A stretch of 64,000 bases of DNA from Microbulbifer agarilyticus. Its GTDB lineage: Bacteria; Pseudomonadota; Gammaproteobacteria; Pseudomonadales; Cellvibrionaceae. Positions within the stretch are counted from its first letter, which is position 1, and each line of letters opens with the position of its first letter. Where the stretch lies: assembly GCF_001999945.1 (NCBI RefSeq), contig NZ_CP019650.1, positions 3,472,001 to 3,536,000 of the forward strand, read 5' to 3'. The position numbers and the translations under genes are program-made. Under the pieces are notes generated by a model. It did not search any database, had not been told where the DNA came from, and saw only the letters and a list, made by a program, of their open reading frames with translations. Positions 17,581 through 27,263 of the stretch are shown in pieces.

Positions 17581-18765
17581 ATGCTCTCCAATACCCGTTC
17601 CTTGGCAACTTGTATTCTTGCCACTGCGCTCTCGGCATATTGTGTTGTCACTTCCGCCGACCCAATAAAACTTGGATCTGGATTGCTGCTTACCCCCGCA
17701 GTCGGCATGGATTTACGATATGACGACAACATCAACAATGCGCCCGAGGATGGGATCGATAGCTTTCTGTTACTCACCACCCCCCGAGTGGGACTCGAGT
17801 ACGATCGCGGGGCGATTGTCTACTCGATGGAGTATGCCCTTTCACACGGCAACTACCTGAATAGCGGCCGCAGTTCCTTTACCGACCACGCGCTGAGCGG
17901 CACCGCCGATTGGGATCTGGGTAGACGGCACAATCTCACCTTCGGCGCCGCCTATCTCAGTATCAATGACGAATTCAACGATCAGGTTGTAGATGATCTG
18001 GAAAGTCTCATTTTCGAGCGAGACCGTTATCGCCAGTCCGACCTCTTCGTATCCTACGGGTTCGGCGCAGAAGGTGCGCGCGGCTTTCTCGGCGTTACCC
18101 TGGGCACAAGCAACCGCGATTACCGGGAAGAAATCGTCGCGCGTGATCGACGAACCCCTTTTATCAGCGGTACATTCTCAGCAAATATCGGCGGTAATAC
18201 GGCCCTGCTCGCCAATCTGGAAGGACGACGTATCCGTTACGACACTCCGGCTGCCGACATACTGGATCGCGACAATGACGAAGCCACACTGATGGTGGGT
18301 ATCGAACGCGAGACCGAAAAGATCACTGCCACGCTTCTCGGTGGCATGGTTAAGAAGAGCTACACCGATTCAGCAATATCAGACTATCGCCGGCCGCGCT
18401 GGCAAGCAGCGCTGACTTGGAGCCCTCTGGAAACAAGTGAATTGATCCTCACTGCGGAGCGGCGCCCAATCGACTCGGCGGCTGGCATTGCAAACTTCGT
18501 TGATGCGACTTCAGGATCTGTCGCATGGCGACACTCGTGGAACGAAAAAGTCGAGAGTGATCTGTTCTTTCGTTACACAAAGGCCGATTTTACCGGTACC
18601 GAATTAACCGAAAACATCCGTCGCTGGGGCACCACCTTGCGTTATCAATTCCGCCCCTGGATGGACCTAAGAACCGGCATATCCACCCTGAACCAGGGGG
18701 CAACCAGCCAACTTTTTTCCTACCAACGCAATCAAGTATTCATCGGATTTGACGCGTCCTACTAA
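17581..18765 (+). CDS. Outer-membrane beta-barrel protein of EPS clusters (EpsL/BBP2-like)
   Basis: 394 residues with a signal peptide (about 1-27, ending SA before DPIKLG) and a mature part made of alternating amphipathic strands and ending in an aromatic residue (GFDASY), typical of outer-membrane barrels. The early segment LTPAVGMDLRYDDNINNAP is characteristic of the EpsL-like proteins that precede Wza/Wzc genes. The role is probably assisting secretion of the polymer through the outer membrane. Upstream AGGAAGGA gives a good ribosome binding site. It lies 17 nt before the Wza-like gene; the 163-nt leader before it shows no clear operator. Confidence 0.82.
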   Translation: MLSNTRSLATCILATALSAYCVVTSADPIKLGSGLLLTPAVGMDLRYDDNINNAPEDGIDSFLLLTTPRVGLEYDRGAIVYSMEYALSHGNYLNSGRSSFTDHALSGTADWDLGRRHNLTFGAAYLSINDEFNDQVVDDLESLIFERDRYRQSDLFVSYGFGAEGARGFLGVTLGTSNRDYREEIVARDRRTPFISGTFSANIGGNTALLANLEGRRIRYDTPAADILDRDNDEATLMVGIERETEKITATLLGGMVKKSYTDSAISDYRRPRWQAALTWSPLETSELILTAERRPIDSAAGIANFVDATSGSVAWRHSWNEKVESDLFFRYTKADFTGTELTENIRRWGTTLRYQFRPWMDLRTGISTLNQGATSQLFSYQRNQVFIGFDASY

Positions 18766-18782
18766 AGATGTGAGGAGAGTTT

Positions 18783-19346
18783 ATGCGCAAATATAGAATC
18801 CGCTGGGCCATGTGCTTTCTAGCTCCATGGTTTATAGCTGTAATCATCACCCACGCGAACGCTGAGGTATCGTCAAGATTACTTGATGACCAGTATCAAC
18901 TCGGCGCTGGCGACGTCATCAATATTCGCGTATTTGGCGAAGAGGAGCTTTCCCTTGAAGTGCGCCTCAGTGATAGCGGAGTTATCAACTATCCGTTTCT
19001 AGGTGAGGTCAAGGTCGCCGGACTCAGTGCGTCACTTGTAGAGAAAAAGATTGCGGCCGGTCTACTTGATGGATATCTGGTTAACCCCAGTGTCGAAGTG
19101 ACGATCACCCAATACAGATCATTCTTTGTCGATGGCGAGGTCAACACACCAGGCAGCTACGCCTATTTGCCGGGCCTCACGATCAACAAAGCCGTCGCTA
19201 TGGCCAGCGGGTTTACGCCACGTGCGTCGCAAAACAAGATTCTGATCAAGCGCGGCCAGGGTAACGAGCAAATCACCATCGAGGCGGACCTGGATACCAA
19301 GCTATATCCCGGTGACATTATTACCGTAAAGCAGAGCTTTTTTTAG
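18783..19346 (+). CDS. Polysaccharide export protein (Wza/OPX family)
   Basis: 187 residues: an N-terminal signal peptide (cleavage probably after HANA), then the Poly_export domain (YQLGAGDVINIRVFGEEELS...GVINYPFLGEVKVAGLS) and one SLBB domain (FFVDGEVNTPGSYAYLPGLTI...ITIEADLDTKLYPGDIITV). It is shorter than E. coli Wza (379) and has no lipobox Cys, so it is the small periplasmic OPX type without its own outer-membrane helix. The neighbouring barrel may supply the outer-membrane pore. A GAGGAGAG ribosome binding site precedes the ATG. It is followed after 12 nt by the Wzc-like gene. Confidence 0.92.
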   Translation: MRKYRIRWAMCFLAPWFIAVIITHANAEVSSRLLDDQYQLGAGDVINIRVFGEEELSLEVRLSDSGVINYPFLGEVKVAGLSASLVEKKIAAGLLDGYLVNPSVEVTITQYRSFFVDGEVNTPGSYAYLPGLTINKAVAMASGFTPRASQNKILIKRGQGNEQITIEADLDTKLYPGDIITVKQSFF

Positions 19347-19358
19347 TAGAGAAACCAT

Positions 19359-22300
19359 ATGAACTATGCACAGGGCAATGGTGGCGACGAACTACCTCAG
19401 GAACAAAGCCTGGATTTACTTCGCTACTGGAAAATTCTCTTCGCCAAGCGCTGGCTGATCTTCGGCCTCAGCGTGGCTATGTCCGCCGTCGCAATCGCAT
19501 TTATCTACAAAATGCCATCGCGCTACCAGGCCACCGCATCGCTGGTTTTTGAAGTGGATCAAGCCAATCCGGTTTCGGTCGAGGAAATCTATGACCTCGG
19601 CGCACAGCGTCGTGACTACATCCTCACGCAGACGGAGATGTTAAAGTCACGCCAACTCGCCGAGCGGGTCATACAACGCCTGAATTTGGTGAATCACCCT
19701 GAATTCGCTGCGCAAAGTAAGTCCGGGCTGTTCGGCCTATTTTCAAAGGACAGCGCGTCAGACAGCTCGATGTCGGCCAAGGCAGAAACTGCGACACTCG
19801 ACAACGTCACCTCAGCGTTTCTCAAGCGTTTGACCATATCGCCCGCGCGTAATACAAACCTTGTGAAAGTACAGTTTGAAGCGAAATCGGCAAAACTCTC
19901 TGCCGACGTTGCTAACGCTCTTGTGGAGGAATTCATCTTCTTCCAATCCGAAGCGAAAGAGCAGTTCACGAATCGGGCAACGTCCTGGCTTAATGAGCGC
20001 CAAGAAACACTGCGCTCCAAGCTTGAAGCGTCAGAACAGAACTTACAAAATTTTCGCGAAACAGAAGATCTCGTTGATCTCAGTGGCGTGCGCGGCCTTT
20101 CCGAGCAGGACCTGAATGCTGCCACCACCCAACTTCAGGAAACACGGCGTGAATTCAAGCAAATTGCCAGCGTTTTCAATCAGTTTGAGCGTCTGAAAGG
20201 TAATGAGCTCGCGCTGGCCAATTTGCCGGAAGTCATCAGCAATCCACTGATTCAGGAAATAAAGCGCAATGAAGCAGCGGCCGAGCGCAATGTCTCAGAG
20301 TTGGCCAGACGCTACAAGCCAAAGCACCCAACGATGATTGCGGCCAGTAATGAGCTGGATATGATCCGTGATCAGCTTGCCAGCGAAGTCCGTATTCTGG
20401 CTGATTCTATTGAAAGCCAATACAACACTGCGCAGGCGAGAGTTGCAGCGCAAGAACAGGAAGTGCAACGGGCAAAAGCTGCCTACCAAAACGTTTCACA
20501 GAAAGAGTTTCGCTATCAAGAGCTGGTTCGAGAGGTAGAAGCAAATCGTCAGCTCTACGATACCTTCTTTACCCGCGCGAACGAAACGCGCGAGGCTTCG
20601 GGCTTCGAAATCGCCCCGGCACGCTTTCTTGATTCAGCGGTAATTCCTAACACGGCGACCAAGCCCAACAAAAAGCTGTTGGCAATGATGGCAATTGCCT
20701 TGAGTGCCGTGTTTGCTACTGCGATCGCCCTGTTACTCGATTTCCTCCGCATGGGCGTGCGTAGCCCGGAAGATGTAGAAGTACATCTCGGCCAGAACTT
20801 GATTGGCCTGCTGCCACAAGTAAGTACACCCAAAGATTCAAAGCTGAATCTGCGCACCTTCTTCGACCCGAATCATTACACATTTAGCGAAGCTGTCCGC
20901 ACGCTGCGCACAGGTGTGGTACTGACTGGTCTCGGCAAGTCCATGCGCACCATACTGATCACGTCCTCTGTTCCCGCCGAAGGCAAAACAACGGTCGCAG
21001 AAAATCTCGCATTCGCGCTCAGCCAGGTGGAACGTGTTCTTCTTGTTGATCTTGATCTACGCAAGCCCACTGTTGCAGCGGATTTCCGCATAGCCTCCAA
21101 TCACCCGGGAATAACCGACCTAATCCAGGGCAACAAGCCATTGGAAGAGTGTGTCTACAAGGACATTGGCAGTAATTTGCATGTAATGCCCTCGGGAGGC
21201 CACCTAACGGACCCGCAACAGCTACTGGTTTCTCCACGCTTTTCAGAGACCATCAGTAGTCTAGCGCAGGACTACGATCGGATTGTGATCGACAGCCCTC
21301 CTGTCCAGGCCGTAAGCGACGCACTGATCATTTCACATCTGGCAGATGCTCTGCTGTACGTCATTAAGTATGACTCTACCAACAAACGGACCGTTTCTCG
21401 CGGTATTGAACGGCTCACCAAAATCAACAGCAAAATTGACGGTATCGTTCTCACCCATGTTGACACGAGCAAGGACGCTATATACGCCGATGAGTACTAT
21501 GACTACGACTACGGTAACAGCCGGCGTGATCGAAAGCCTGTGGCACCAACCGTTGCGAGTTCTCAAGCGTTAGGGGCGGTTTCTTCTCCCAGAGTTCACA
21601 CCGACACTGTATCTACTCGAATCGCCGCGGAGCCCAAAAGCGACACTTATGCTGTCTCGCGCTCGAACATCCACACTGATCACACGCCGGTGCATACCGC
21701 CAATAGTGAAACGACAGTAGCCAATGAGCTTGTCGAAGACGATGTAGCAGTTGTCGCCGAACCGGAGTATCAAATGGTGGCCGAACCCGAGGTGACGACT
21801 GAAGTCGAGAATGCGTTCGTAGCGATGGAAGCCGCGGTCGACGTAGAGGAACAACACGCAACAGAGGCTGAGATCGATCCCGCAGAAACGGTATTCGTAC
21901 GTGCCGAAGATCACGTACCAGATGATCTTATCAGTGATGCCGATGTTGTTGCTGGCTCCGACGTAAGTACCGATTCCGAATTTACCCAAGAAAGCATCCA
22001 AAGTGCTGTCGAAGAGGCTGCCCACGAAGCTATTCATGAAACTATTCATGAAGATATCCAGGAAGCTGTTCAGGAAAGTATTCGGGAAGACTCCCAGGAG
22101 GCATACCAAGGGAGATTAACCCAAAGCAGCCTTGATAGGATTGTGGAAGCCGAAAAAGCGACTAGCTATTTTAGCGCGCCTACTTCCCTGGAAGATGACA
22201 CGGCGGATGCTTCTATCGATCGAGAATTACTCTCCGATGTGACTCCCCATGAGATTTCCCAAGAAATCCCCCAGTTTGAAGTGGAAAAGTTAGCAGAAGA

Positions 22301-22457
22301 GGATACCTCTTCAGAAGTCGACCTCGAAGACGGATCGACTTCCGTCACTGACGAAAAGTCAAAGAAGAAGTCTCGCTCTCCGCGAAGTCAAAGATCAAGA
22401 GCTAAAAAGAAGCAACGGAAGAAGCGCGCCCGCGCCAAACGCAGAGCCGCGAAGTAG
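19359..22457 (+). CDS. Wzc-like chain-length determinant and BY-kinase with a long charged C-terminal extension
   Basis: 1032 residues, about 300 longer than usual Wzc/GumC proteins. A Wzz domain is flanked by membrane segments (about 33-53 and 440-462) with a coiled-coil periplasmic stretch. The bacterial tyrosine kinase domain (about 510-705) has Walker A SSVPAEGKTT (near 536), VLLVDLDLRKP and Walker B IVIDSPP. A tyrosine cluster YADEYYDYDYG (near 708-718) is the probable autophosphorylation tail. After it come about 314 extra residues: acidic and low complexity, with the repeat-like HEAIHETIHEDIQEAVQES, then a Lys/Arg-rich end (KKKQRKKRARAKRR). The kinase controls polymer length and export; the tail's role is unknown. 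A 14-bp hairpin follows the gene. Confidence 0.9.
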   Translation: MNYAQGNGGDELPQEQSLDLLRYWKILFAKRWLIFGLSVAMSAVAIAFIYKMPSRYQATASLVFEVDQANPVSVEEIYDLGAQRRDYILTQTEMLKSRQLAERVIQRLNLVNHPEFAAQSKSGLFGLFSKDSASDSSMSAKAETATLDNVTSAFLKRLTISPARNTNLVKVQFEAKSAKLSADVANALVEEFIFFQSEAKEQFTNRATSWLNERQETLRSKLEASEQNLQNFRETEDLVDLSGVRGLSEQDLNAATTQLQETRREFKQIASVFNQFERLKGNELALANLPEVISNPLIQEIKRNEAAAERNVSELARRYKPKHPTMIAASNELDMIRDQLASEVRILADSIESQYNTAQARVAAQEQEVQRAKAAYQNVSQKEFRYQELVREVEANRQLYDTFFTRANETREASGFEIAPARFLDSAVIPNTATKPNKKLLAMMAIALSAVFATAIALLLDFLRMGVRSPEDVEVHLGQNLIGLLPQVSTPKDSKLNLRTFFDPNHYTFSEAVRTLRTGVVLTGLGKSMRTILITSSVPAEGKTTVAENLAFALSQVERVLLVDLDLRKPTVAADFRIASNHPGITDLIQGNKPLEECVYKDIGSNLHVMPSGGHLTDPQQLLVSPRFSETISSLAQDYDRIVIDSPPVQAVSDALIISHLADALLYVIKYDSTNKRTVSRGIERLTKINSKIDGIVLTHVDTSKDAIYADEYYDYDYGNSRRDRKPVAPTVASSQALGAVSSPRVHTDTVSTRIAAEPKSDTYAVSRSNIHTDHTPVHTANSETTVANELVEDDVAVVAEPEYQMVAEPEVTTEVENAFVAMEAAVDVEEQHATEAEIDPAETVFVRAEDHVPDDLISDADVVAGSDVSTDSEFTQESIQSAVEEAAHEAIHETIHEDIQEAVQESIREDSQEAYQGRLTQSSLDRIVEAEKATSYFSAPTSLEDDTADASIDRELLSDVTPHEISQEIPQFEVEKLAEEDTSSEVDLEDGSTSVTDEKSKKKSRSPRSQRSRAKKKQRKKRARAKRRAAK

Positions 22458-22518
22458 CGTATATCGAGCTATCGCGCTTCCGTAAAATCGGCAACGCATA
22501 TACACGCTAAATATGCCA

Positions 22519-22550
22519 ACCTATAGCCACAAAATATTGTGGCTATAGGT
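22519..22550 (+). terminator. Perfect 14-bp hairpin after the wzc-like gene
   Basis: ACCTATAGCCACAA (22519-22532) and TTGTGGCTATAGGT (22537-22550) pair perfectly around the loop AATA. The following bases are ATTTCC, only weakly T-rich, so it may be a terminator, a processing stop or an mRNA-stabilising structure. It separates the export genes from wecB. Confidence 0.6.
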
Positions 22551-22652
22551 ATTTCCTCAATGTAAGTTATTTCCCCCCTCATTTCCTTCGCCGCTCCTTG
22601 TTGGGTCCTTAACAGCGGTTGCGAATGACGCACACTGGCCATTTCACATCAA

Positions 22653-22677
22653 TTTTGCATAAAAAACACATGCAAAA
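22653..22677. promoter_or_regulatory. Perfect 8-bp inverted repeat in the 335-nt gap before wecB
   Basis: TTTTGCAT (22653-22660) and ATGCAAAA (22670-22677) flank nine bases. The gap 22458-22792 has no gene: it holds the hairpin at 22519-22550, then an AT-rich stretch where a wecB promoter is expected. The repeat lies 115 nt before the wecB start and could be an operator; no regulator is identified. Confidence 0.4.
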
Positions 22678-22792
22678 ATATGGGCATACATTCCTTCGGC
22701 CAGTTACAAATTTTATAGGTCAAGCGTTCCACTCAGAGCTATAAAGAAAAGGGTGTTGTTAATAAATTCCTCGAAGCTGGAATCGAAGAGTT

Positions 22793-23926
22793 ATGCGAGT
22801 ATTACTTGTTTTTGGAACGCGGCCTGAAGCGATAAAGATGGCTCCACTGGTAAACCTTCTGCTTGGAGACTCGCGATTCGAAACAAAGGTTTGCGTCACC
22901 GGCCAGCATCGCGAAATGCTGGACCAAGTCTTATCTCTCTTCGATATTGAGCCGGATTATGACCTGGACATTATGGAGCCGAATCAGGATCTGTTTCAGG
23001 TAACCTCGCGTATTTTACTCGGCATGCGGGATGTACTTAACGACTGCAAGCCAGACCGTGTATTCGTACACGGCGACACTACCACGACGCTTGCAGCATC
23101 TCTGTCAGCTTACTATTGCAAAATACCCGTAGCCCACGTAGAAGCTGGCCTGCGTACGGACGACATCTACAGTCCGTGGCCGGAAGAAATGAACCGCAAG
23201 ATAACTGGTGCTATCGCAGAATACCATTTCGCACCCACCACATTGTCGCGTCAGAATCTGCTCAATGAGTCAGTTGCGGAAGAGAAGATTACGGTCACCG
23301 GCAACACCATCATTGACGCACTCATTGATGTAGTGCGCCGTATCGAAACCGATGACAATCTCAGTGCAGAACTCAAATCACAATTCCCCTTCTTGCATCC
23401 GGACAAAAAAATCGTATTGGTTACCGGTCACAGAAGGGAAAATTTTGGCACTGGACTCGAGAATATTTGCCACGCAATTCGTGAACTCGCCACCCGGGAT
23501 GACGTGCAGTTTGTCTACCCTGTGCATCTCAATCCCCGTGTGCAGGGTCCCGTCAATCAAATGCTGTCAGAGCTCGATAATGTGCATTTGATCAGTCCGC
23601 TTACCTATCTTCCATTTGTTTACCTGATGCACCGTGCGCACCTTATTTTGACGGATTCCGGTGGCATTCAGGAAGAGGCGCCATCTTTAGGAAAGCCAGT
23701 ACTGGTAATGCGGGACATCACCGAGCGCCCCGAGGGAGTAAGGGCGGGCACGGTGAAACTGGTGGGAACCGACAGCGCAAAAATTGTCGCTGGCGTTAAT
23801 ACGCTGCTCAATGATGAATTCGCCTATGAAGCAATGAGTGCAGCGGTAAATCCGTACGGTGATGGATTCGCCTGCGAGAAGATTTTGAAAGGAATTTTAC
23901 ATGCAACGCAGGAAGTTGCCGTTTAA
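22793..23926 (+). CDS. wecB: UDP-N-acetylglucosamine 2-epimerase (non-hydrolysing)
   Basis: 377 residues, the usual length. It interconverts UDP-GlcNAc and UDP-ManNAc in the cytoplasm. Family signatures are all present: [16 protein letters not shown] at the N terminus, [47 protein letters not shown] and [20 protein letters not shown] with ERPEGV. It overlaps wecC by 26 nt, so UDP-ManNAc would be made and oxidised by the same transcript. It supplies ManNAc/ManNAcA for the EPS rather than, or as well as, enterobacterial common antigen, since no other ECA genes are visible. Start: ATG at 22793 preceded by GAAGAG. Confidence 0.96.
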   Translation: MRVLLVFGTRPEAIKMAPLVNLLLGDSRFETKVCVTGQHREMLDQVLSLFDIEPDYDLDIMEPNQDLFQVTSRILLGMRDVLNDCKPDRVFVHGDTTTTLAASLSAYYCKIPVAHVEAGLRTDDIYSPWPEEMNRKITGAIAEYHFAPTTLSRQNLLNESVAEEKITVTGNTIIDALIDVVRRIETDDNLSAELKSQFPFLHPDKKIVLVTGHRRENFGTGLENICHAIRELATRDDVQFVYPVHLNPRVQGPVNQMLSELDNVHLISPLTYLPFVYLMHRAHLILTDSGGIQEEAPSLGKPVLVMRDITERPEGVRAGTVKLVGTDSAKIVAGVNTLLNDEFAYEAMSAAVNPYGDGFACEKILKGILHATQEVAV

Positions 23927-25226
23927 TCGGATTTCCGTTATTGGCCTCGGATATATCGGTCTGCCTACCGCCACGGTCATCGCCGCCAGAGGCATTGAGG
24001 TAGTTGGCGTCGACGTAGCGGCTCCCGCTGTCGAAGCAGTAAATGCCGGCAGAGTGCATATTAGCGAGCCAGGTTTGGAACGACTGGTAAACCAAGTGGT
24101 CGGTGCTGGGAGATTGCGCGCGGTGACGAATCCCGAACCCGCAGACGCCTTCATTATCGCGGTGCCAACCCCCTTCGTGGAAGATGCATCATCCGAGACG
24201 CCGACGCCAGACCTGAGTTATATCCGGGCCGCTACGGAGTCGATCGCACCCGTGTTGAAGCCCGGCGATTTAGTGATTCTGGAGTCCACATCGCCTGTGG
24301 GCACGACTGAGAAGCTTACGAGTTGGTTGCGCAGCGCGCGCGGCGATCTTTCCTTCCCGGTTCAAGGTCAATGCGGAGCGGCAGATGTGCATATTGCCTA
24401 CTGTCCCGAACGCATCCTACCGGGTAAAGCTCTTGAGGAGCTGGTCGCTAACGATCGAATCATTGGCGGGGTAAGCGAGGCCTGCAGCCATGCCGCACTC
24501 AGTCTTTATCATCTTTTCGTAGAAGGCGATTGCATCGTGACCGATGCACGCACGGCGGAACTATCCAAGCTGACCGAAAACGCATATCGGGATGTAAACA
24601 TCGCATTTGCCAACGAGATGGCATTTATCTGTGATGAGCTGGGTGTCGACGTCTGGGAGCTGATTCGCCTGGCCAATCGTCATCCTCGAGTCAGCATCCT
24701 CAACCCGGGGCCAGGGGTGGGCGGCCACTGCATCGCTGTGGACCCCTGGTTTATTGTTAGTAGCGCTCCGCAACAGGCAAAGCTCATTAGCCGGGCCAGG
24801 AATGTCAATGACGCGCGCCCTGCCTACGTAGCGGAACAGGTTTTACAAGCATCGCAAAATCACGCAGCCCCAGTGATCGCGTGCCTGGGGCTTGCATTCA
24901 AGCCGGATATCGATGACTTGCGGGAAAGCCCAGCCATGGAAGTTGTGCGGGAATTGTCGGAGCGCTGTGGTAGTCAGCTACTTGCGGTAGAGCCACACAT
25001 CGACATATTGCCGGCGGACATTGCGTCGAACGGCGTCAGTCTTACGTCACTGGAGGAAGCACTAGCCCGCGCAGATATCGTGGTGGTGCTCGTCGATCAC
25101 TCGTCATTTCTCGTCATAGACAGCAATCAGCTCACAGGAAAAACGGTGATCGACACCCGTGGGTTGCTTCCGCGGCTAAAGAAGCAGGCAGAGTCTGTGG
25201 ATAACTACACAACGATAGCCGAATAG
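23901..25226 (+). CDS. wecC: UDP-N-acetyl-D-mannosamine dehydrogenase
   Basis: 441 residues; the UDP-glucose/GDP-mannose dehydrogenase family. It oxidises UDP-ManNAc twice with NAD+ to UDP-ManNAcA. The N-terminal Rossmann motif is [19 protein letters not shown], the substrate-contact stretch is [17 protein letters not shown], and the catalytic cysteine lies in [15 protein letters not shown]. The C-terminal domain starts around [18 protein letters not shown]. The ATG at 23901 lies inside the end of wecB (overlap 26 nt) with AAAGGAAT just upstream. With WecB this implies an acidic amino sugar in the polymer, a possible substrate for the asparagine-synthase-like protein. Confidence 0.95.
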   Translation: MQRRKLPFNRISVIGLGYIGLPTATVIAARGIEVVGVDVAAPAVEAVNAGRVHISEPGLERLVNQVVGAGRLRAVTNPEPADAFIIAVPTPFVEDASSETPTPDLSYIRAATESIAPVLKPGDLVILESTSPVGTTEKLTSWLRSARGDLSFPVQGQCGAADVHIAYCPERILPGKALEELVANDRIIGGVSEACSHAALSLYHLFVEGDCIVTDARTAELSKLTENAYRDVNIAFANEMAFICDELGVDVWELIRLANRHPRVSILNPGPGVGGHCIAVDPWFIVSSAPQQAKLISRARNVNDARPAYVAEQVLQASQNHAAPVIACLGLAFKPDIDDLRESPAMEVVRELSERCGSQLLAVEPHIDILPADIASNGVSLTSLEEALARADIVVVLVDHSSFLVIDSNQLTGKTVIDTRGLLPRLKKQAESVDNYTTIAE

Positions 25227-25245
25227 CCGCGGCGGATTGCCACGT

Positions 25246-26286
25246 ATGCATATCGCATTAACCCTGGATTATGAGCTGTTCTTTGGCAGGCAGACGGGTA
25301 GCCCCGACGCCTGCCTGTTTAAGCCCTGCGACGCCCTGTTACGTATACTCGATGCATTTTCAGCGCCAGCGGTGTTCTTCGTCGATGCCAGCTATCTTGT
25401 CCGATTACGCGAGTCTGCGGAACAGTTTCCACACCTGCAGCAAGAGTACCTTGCTGTGGTATCGCATATCCGCGAACTAGAAGCGCGCGGCCATCAAATC
25501 CAGCTACATATACACCCACACTGGTTTGACTCCTGGCATGACGGCCACCAGTGGCATACCGTCATTGATCGCTACAGGCTCACGCAATGGTCATCGCATG
25601 ACATCGCCTCAATTGTTGATCGATGCACGCGGGAGTTGAACCAGCATCTCAATCACAAGGTATTTGTGTTCCGTGCCGGCGGCTGGTGTATACAGCCATT
25701 TGCCCCTCTCGCACAAACACTGATGGACAATGGCATTAGCGTTGATAGCTCGGTCTATCACGGCGGCGGTGCCTGTTCTCAAGCGCACGATTTTGATTTC
25801 CGCTCAGCCCCTACCATTGCACGCTGGAACTTCGATCGCGATCCATGCAAAGCTGTGGATAGCGGCAAGTTTACCGAGGTGGCGATCTCTTCTCATCAGG
25901 TATCCCCCCTCTTCTACTGGCGTTTTGCGCTGAACCGCCTGCTCGCACGCGGTGAATACCACACACGCTTTGGGGATGGCTGCGCGGTGGCCAACAGCCG
26001 AGCCGACTTACTGCACTTGCTCACACATTCCTCGCACATGGCTGTATCAGTGGACGGCTTTAAGGCAAGCCTGTTGCAGTGTGCATTCGATAGTGCATGG
26101 CGCAAACAACAGGATGGCTTCGTGGCAATGGGGCATCCCAAGTCGCTCACCCCTTACAGCCTCGGCCGGCTTAATCGCTGGCTACAAGGGGTGTATGACA
26201 AGGGGCTTCGGCTATCTGGCTATCACCGTCCTACGCCTGCGCGAACATCCGCCGCCCCGGCCGTCATCAAGGCTATCCACGAGTAG
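25246..26286 (+). CDS. Polysaccharide deacetylase-like (NodB-fold) protein
   Basis: 346 residues. NodB-type markers are visible: an N-terminal ALTLDYELFFG with Asp8, a metal-ligand pair in QLHIHPHWFDSW (near 85-95), and RAGGWCIQP (near 143-151) as the arginine motif. The HIHPHW form differs from the classical HxxxH motif, so activity is likely but not certain. It would remove acetyl groups from N-acetyl sugars of the repeat unit or polymer; no signal peptide is seen, so it may act on lipid-linked intermediates in the cytoplasm. I chose the ATG at 25246 over a TTG at 25237 because MHIALTLDYE is the natural family start. It lies between wecC and the WecG-like gene. Confidence 0.75.
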   Translation: MHIALTLDYELFFGRQTGSPDACLFKPCDALLRILDAFSAPAVFFVDASYLVRLRESAEQFPHLQQEYLAVVSHIRELEARGHQIQLHIHPHWFDSWHDGHQWHTVIDRYRLTQWSSHDIASIVDRCTRELNQHLNHKVFVFRAGGWCIQPFAPLAQTLMDNGISVDSSVYHGGGACSQAHDFDFRSAPTIARWNFDRDPCKAVDSGKFTEVAISSHQVSPLFYWRFALNRLLARGEYHTRFGDGCAVANSRADLLHLLTHSSHMAVSVDGFKASLLQCAFDSAWRKQQDGFVAMGHPKSLTPYSLGRLNRWLQGVYDKGLRLSGYHRPTPARTSAAPAVIKAIHE

Positions 26287-26373
26287 TTTGACCACAGCCA
26301 AAACTACCCCAAAGGTACACGTAATTGTCTTTTGTGGGTTGCCCTAACACGTATAGAAAAAGGATTTCACTCC

Positions 26374-27159
26374 ATGCACAGAATTGAATTGCTTGGTGCT
26401 CCCATGGATGTTGCATCCCGGCAAGATACCGTGACACTGATTGGCGAGCGCATTCAATCACATACCTTTACCCAGCATGTGGTCGTCAACGTGGCGAAGC
26501 TGGTTCATATGCAGAATGACCCCACGCTGGCCGAGTCGGTCGGGTCGTGTGACATCATAAACATTGATGGTACCGGCGTAGTTTGGGGCGCCCGCTTTCT
26601 TGGTCACGATGTTCCAGAACGGGTAGCCGGTATCGACCTGTTTTACAGCCTGCTGGAAATGAGTAGTGAAAAAGGGTTCCCGGTATATTTTCTTGGCGCC
26701 CGAGCGCCGGTAGTATCAAAAGCGGTTTTGAGGCTAAAATCGCGCTTTCCCAAGCTCAATGTAGCCGGGTGGCATCATGGCTACTTTTGGGAAGATGAGC
26801 AGTCGGTGGTAGATGACATCCGTAGGTCCGGGGCGAGATTACTGTTCGTTGCCATCACATCCCCGCACAAGGAAAATTTCATCCACCGCTGGCGTGAGCA
26901 GCTTAACGTCGACTTCGTCATGGGCGTTGGTGGCACCTTTGATGTGGTGGCGGGCAAGGTGCAGCGCGCGCCCATATGGATGCAACGAGCCGGCTTGGAA
27001 TGGTTGTTCCGGCTACTACAAGAACCGCGCCGCATGTGGCGCCGCTACTTGGTCACCAATAGCGTATTTGCCTGGCAGCTTCTGGTAGAAAAATTCCGCA
27101 CGGGATTTAAACCGGGCTCCGCGCACCATGCACAACAATCAAATCAATCAAGGGAGTGA
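26374..27159 (+). CDS. WecG/TagA/CpsF family glycosyltransferase (GT26)
   Basis: 261 residues. Signatures of GT26 are present: NVAKLVHMQND near 36, the IINIDGTGVVWGARFLG segment, YFLGARAPVV, SPHKENFIHRW, VGGTFDVVAGKVQRAP and GLEWLFRLLQEPRRMWRR. Members transfer ManNAc or ManNAcA from the UDP sugar to a lipid-linked acceptor. With wecB and wecC immediately upstream, a ManNAcA transferase is the simplest reading. The start is the ATG at 26374 with AAGGA at 26360-26364; a TTG at 26332 is in frame but poorly placed. It is the last gene of the EPS locus. Confidence 0.9.
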   Translation: MHRIELLGAPMDVASRQDTVTLIGERIQSHTFTQHVVVNVAKLVHMQNDPTLAESVGSCDIINIDGTGVVWGARFLGHDVPERVAGIDLFYSLLEMSSEKGFPVYFLGARAPVVSKAVLRLKSRFPKLNVAGWHHGYFWEDEQSVVDDIRRSGARLLFVAITSPHKENFIHRWREQLNVDFVMGVGGTFDVVAGKVQRAPIWMQRAGLEWLFRLLQEPRRMWRRYLVTNSVFAWQLLVEKFRTGFKPGSAHHAQQSNQSRE

Positions 27160-27189
27160 CTCGCCTTTAGTGCACGGCAGCTCCCGCCT

Positions 27190-27229
27190 CCAGATTAACG
27201 CATGCCAGAAAGCTGGACGCATAATCTGG
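27190..27229. repeat. Nested inverted repeat between the EPS locus and pxpA
   Basis: CCAGATTA (27190-27197) pairs with TAATCTGG (27222-27229), and inside it CCAG pairs with CTGG, giving a bulged hairpin. No T-run follows, so it may be a weak terminator for the EPS operon or a control site for pxpA, whose start is 34 nt away. Confidence 0.4.
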
Positions 27230-27263
27230 AACACTAGGAATACCGCTGGGGAGGTATCCGCGC

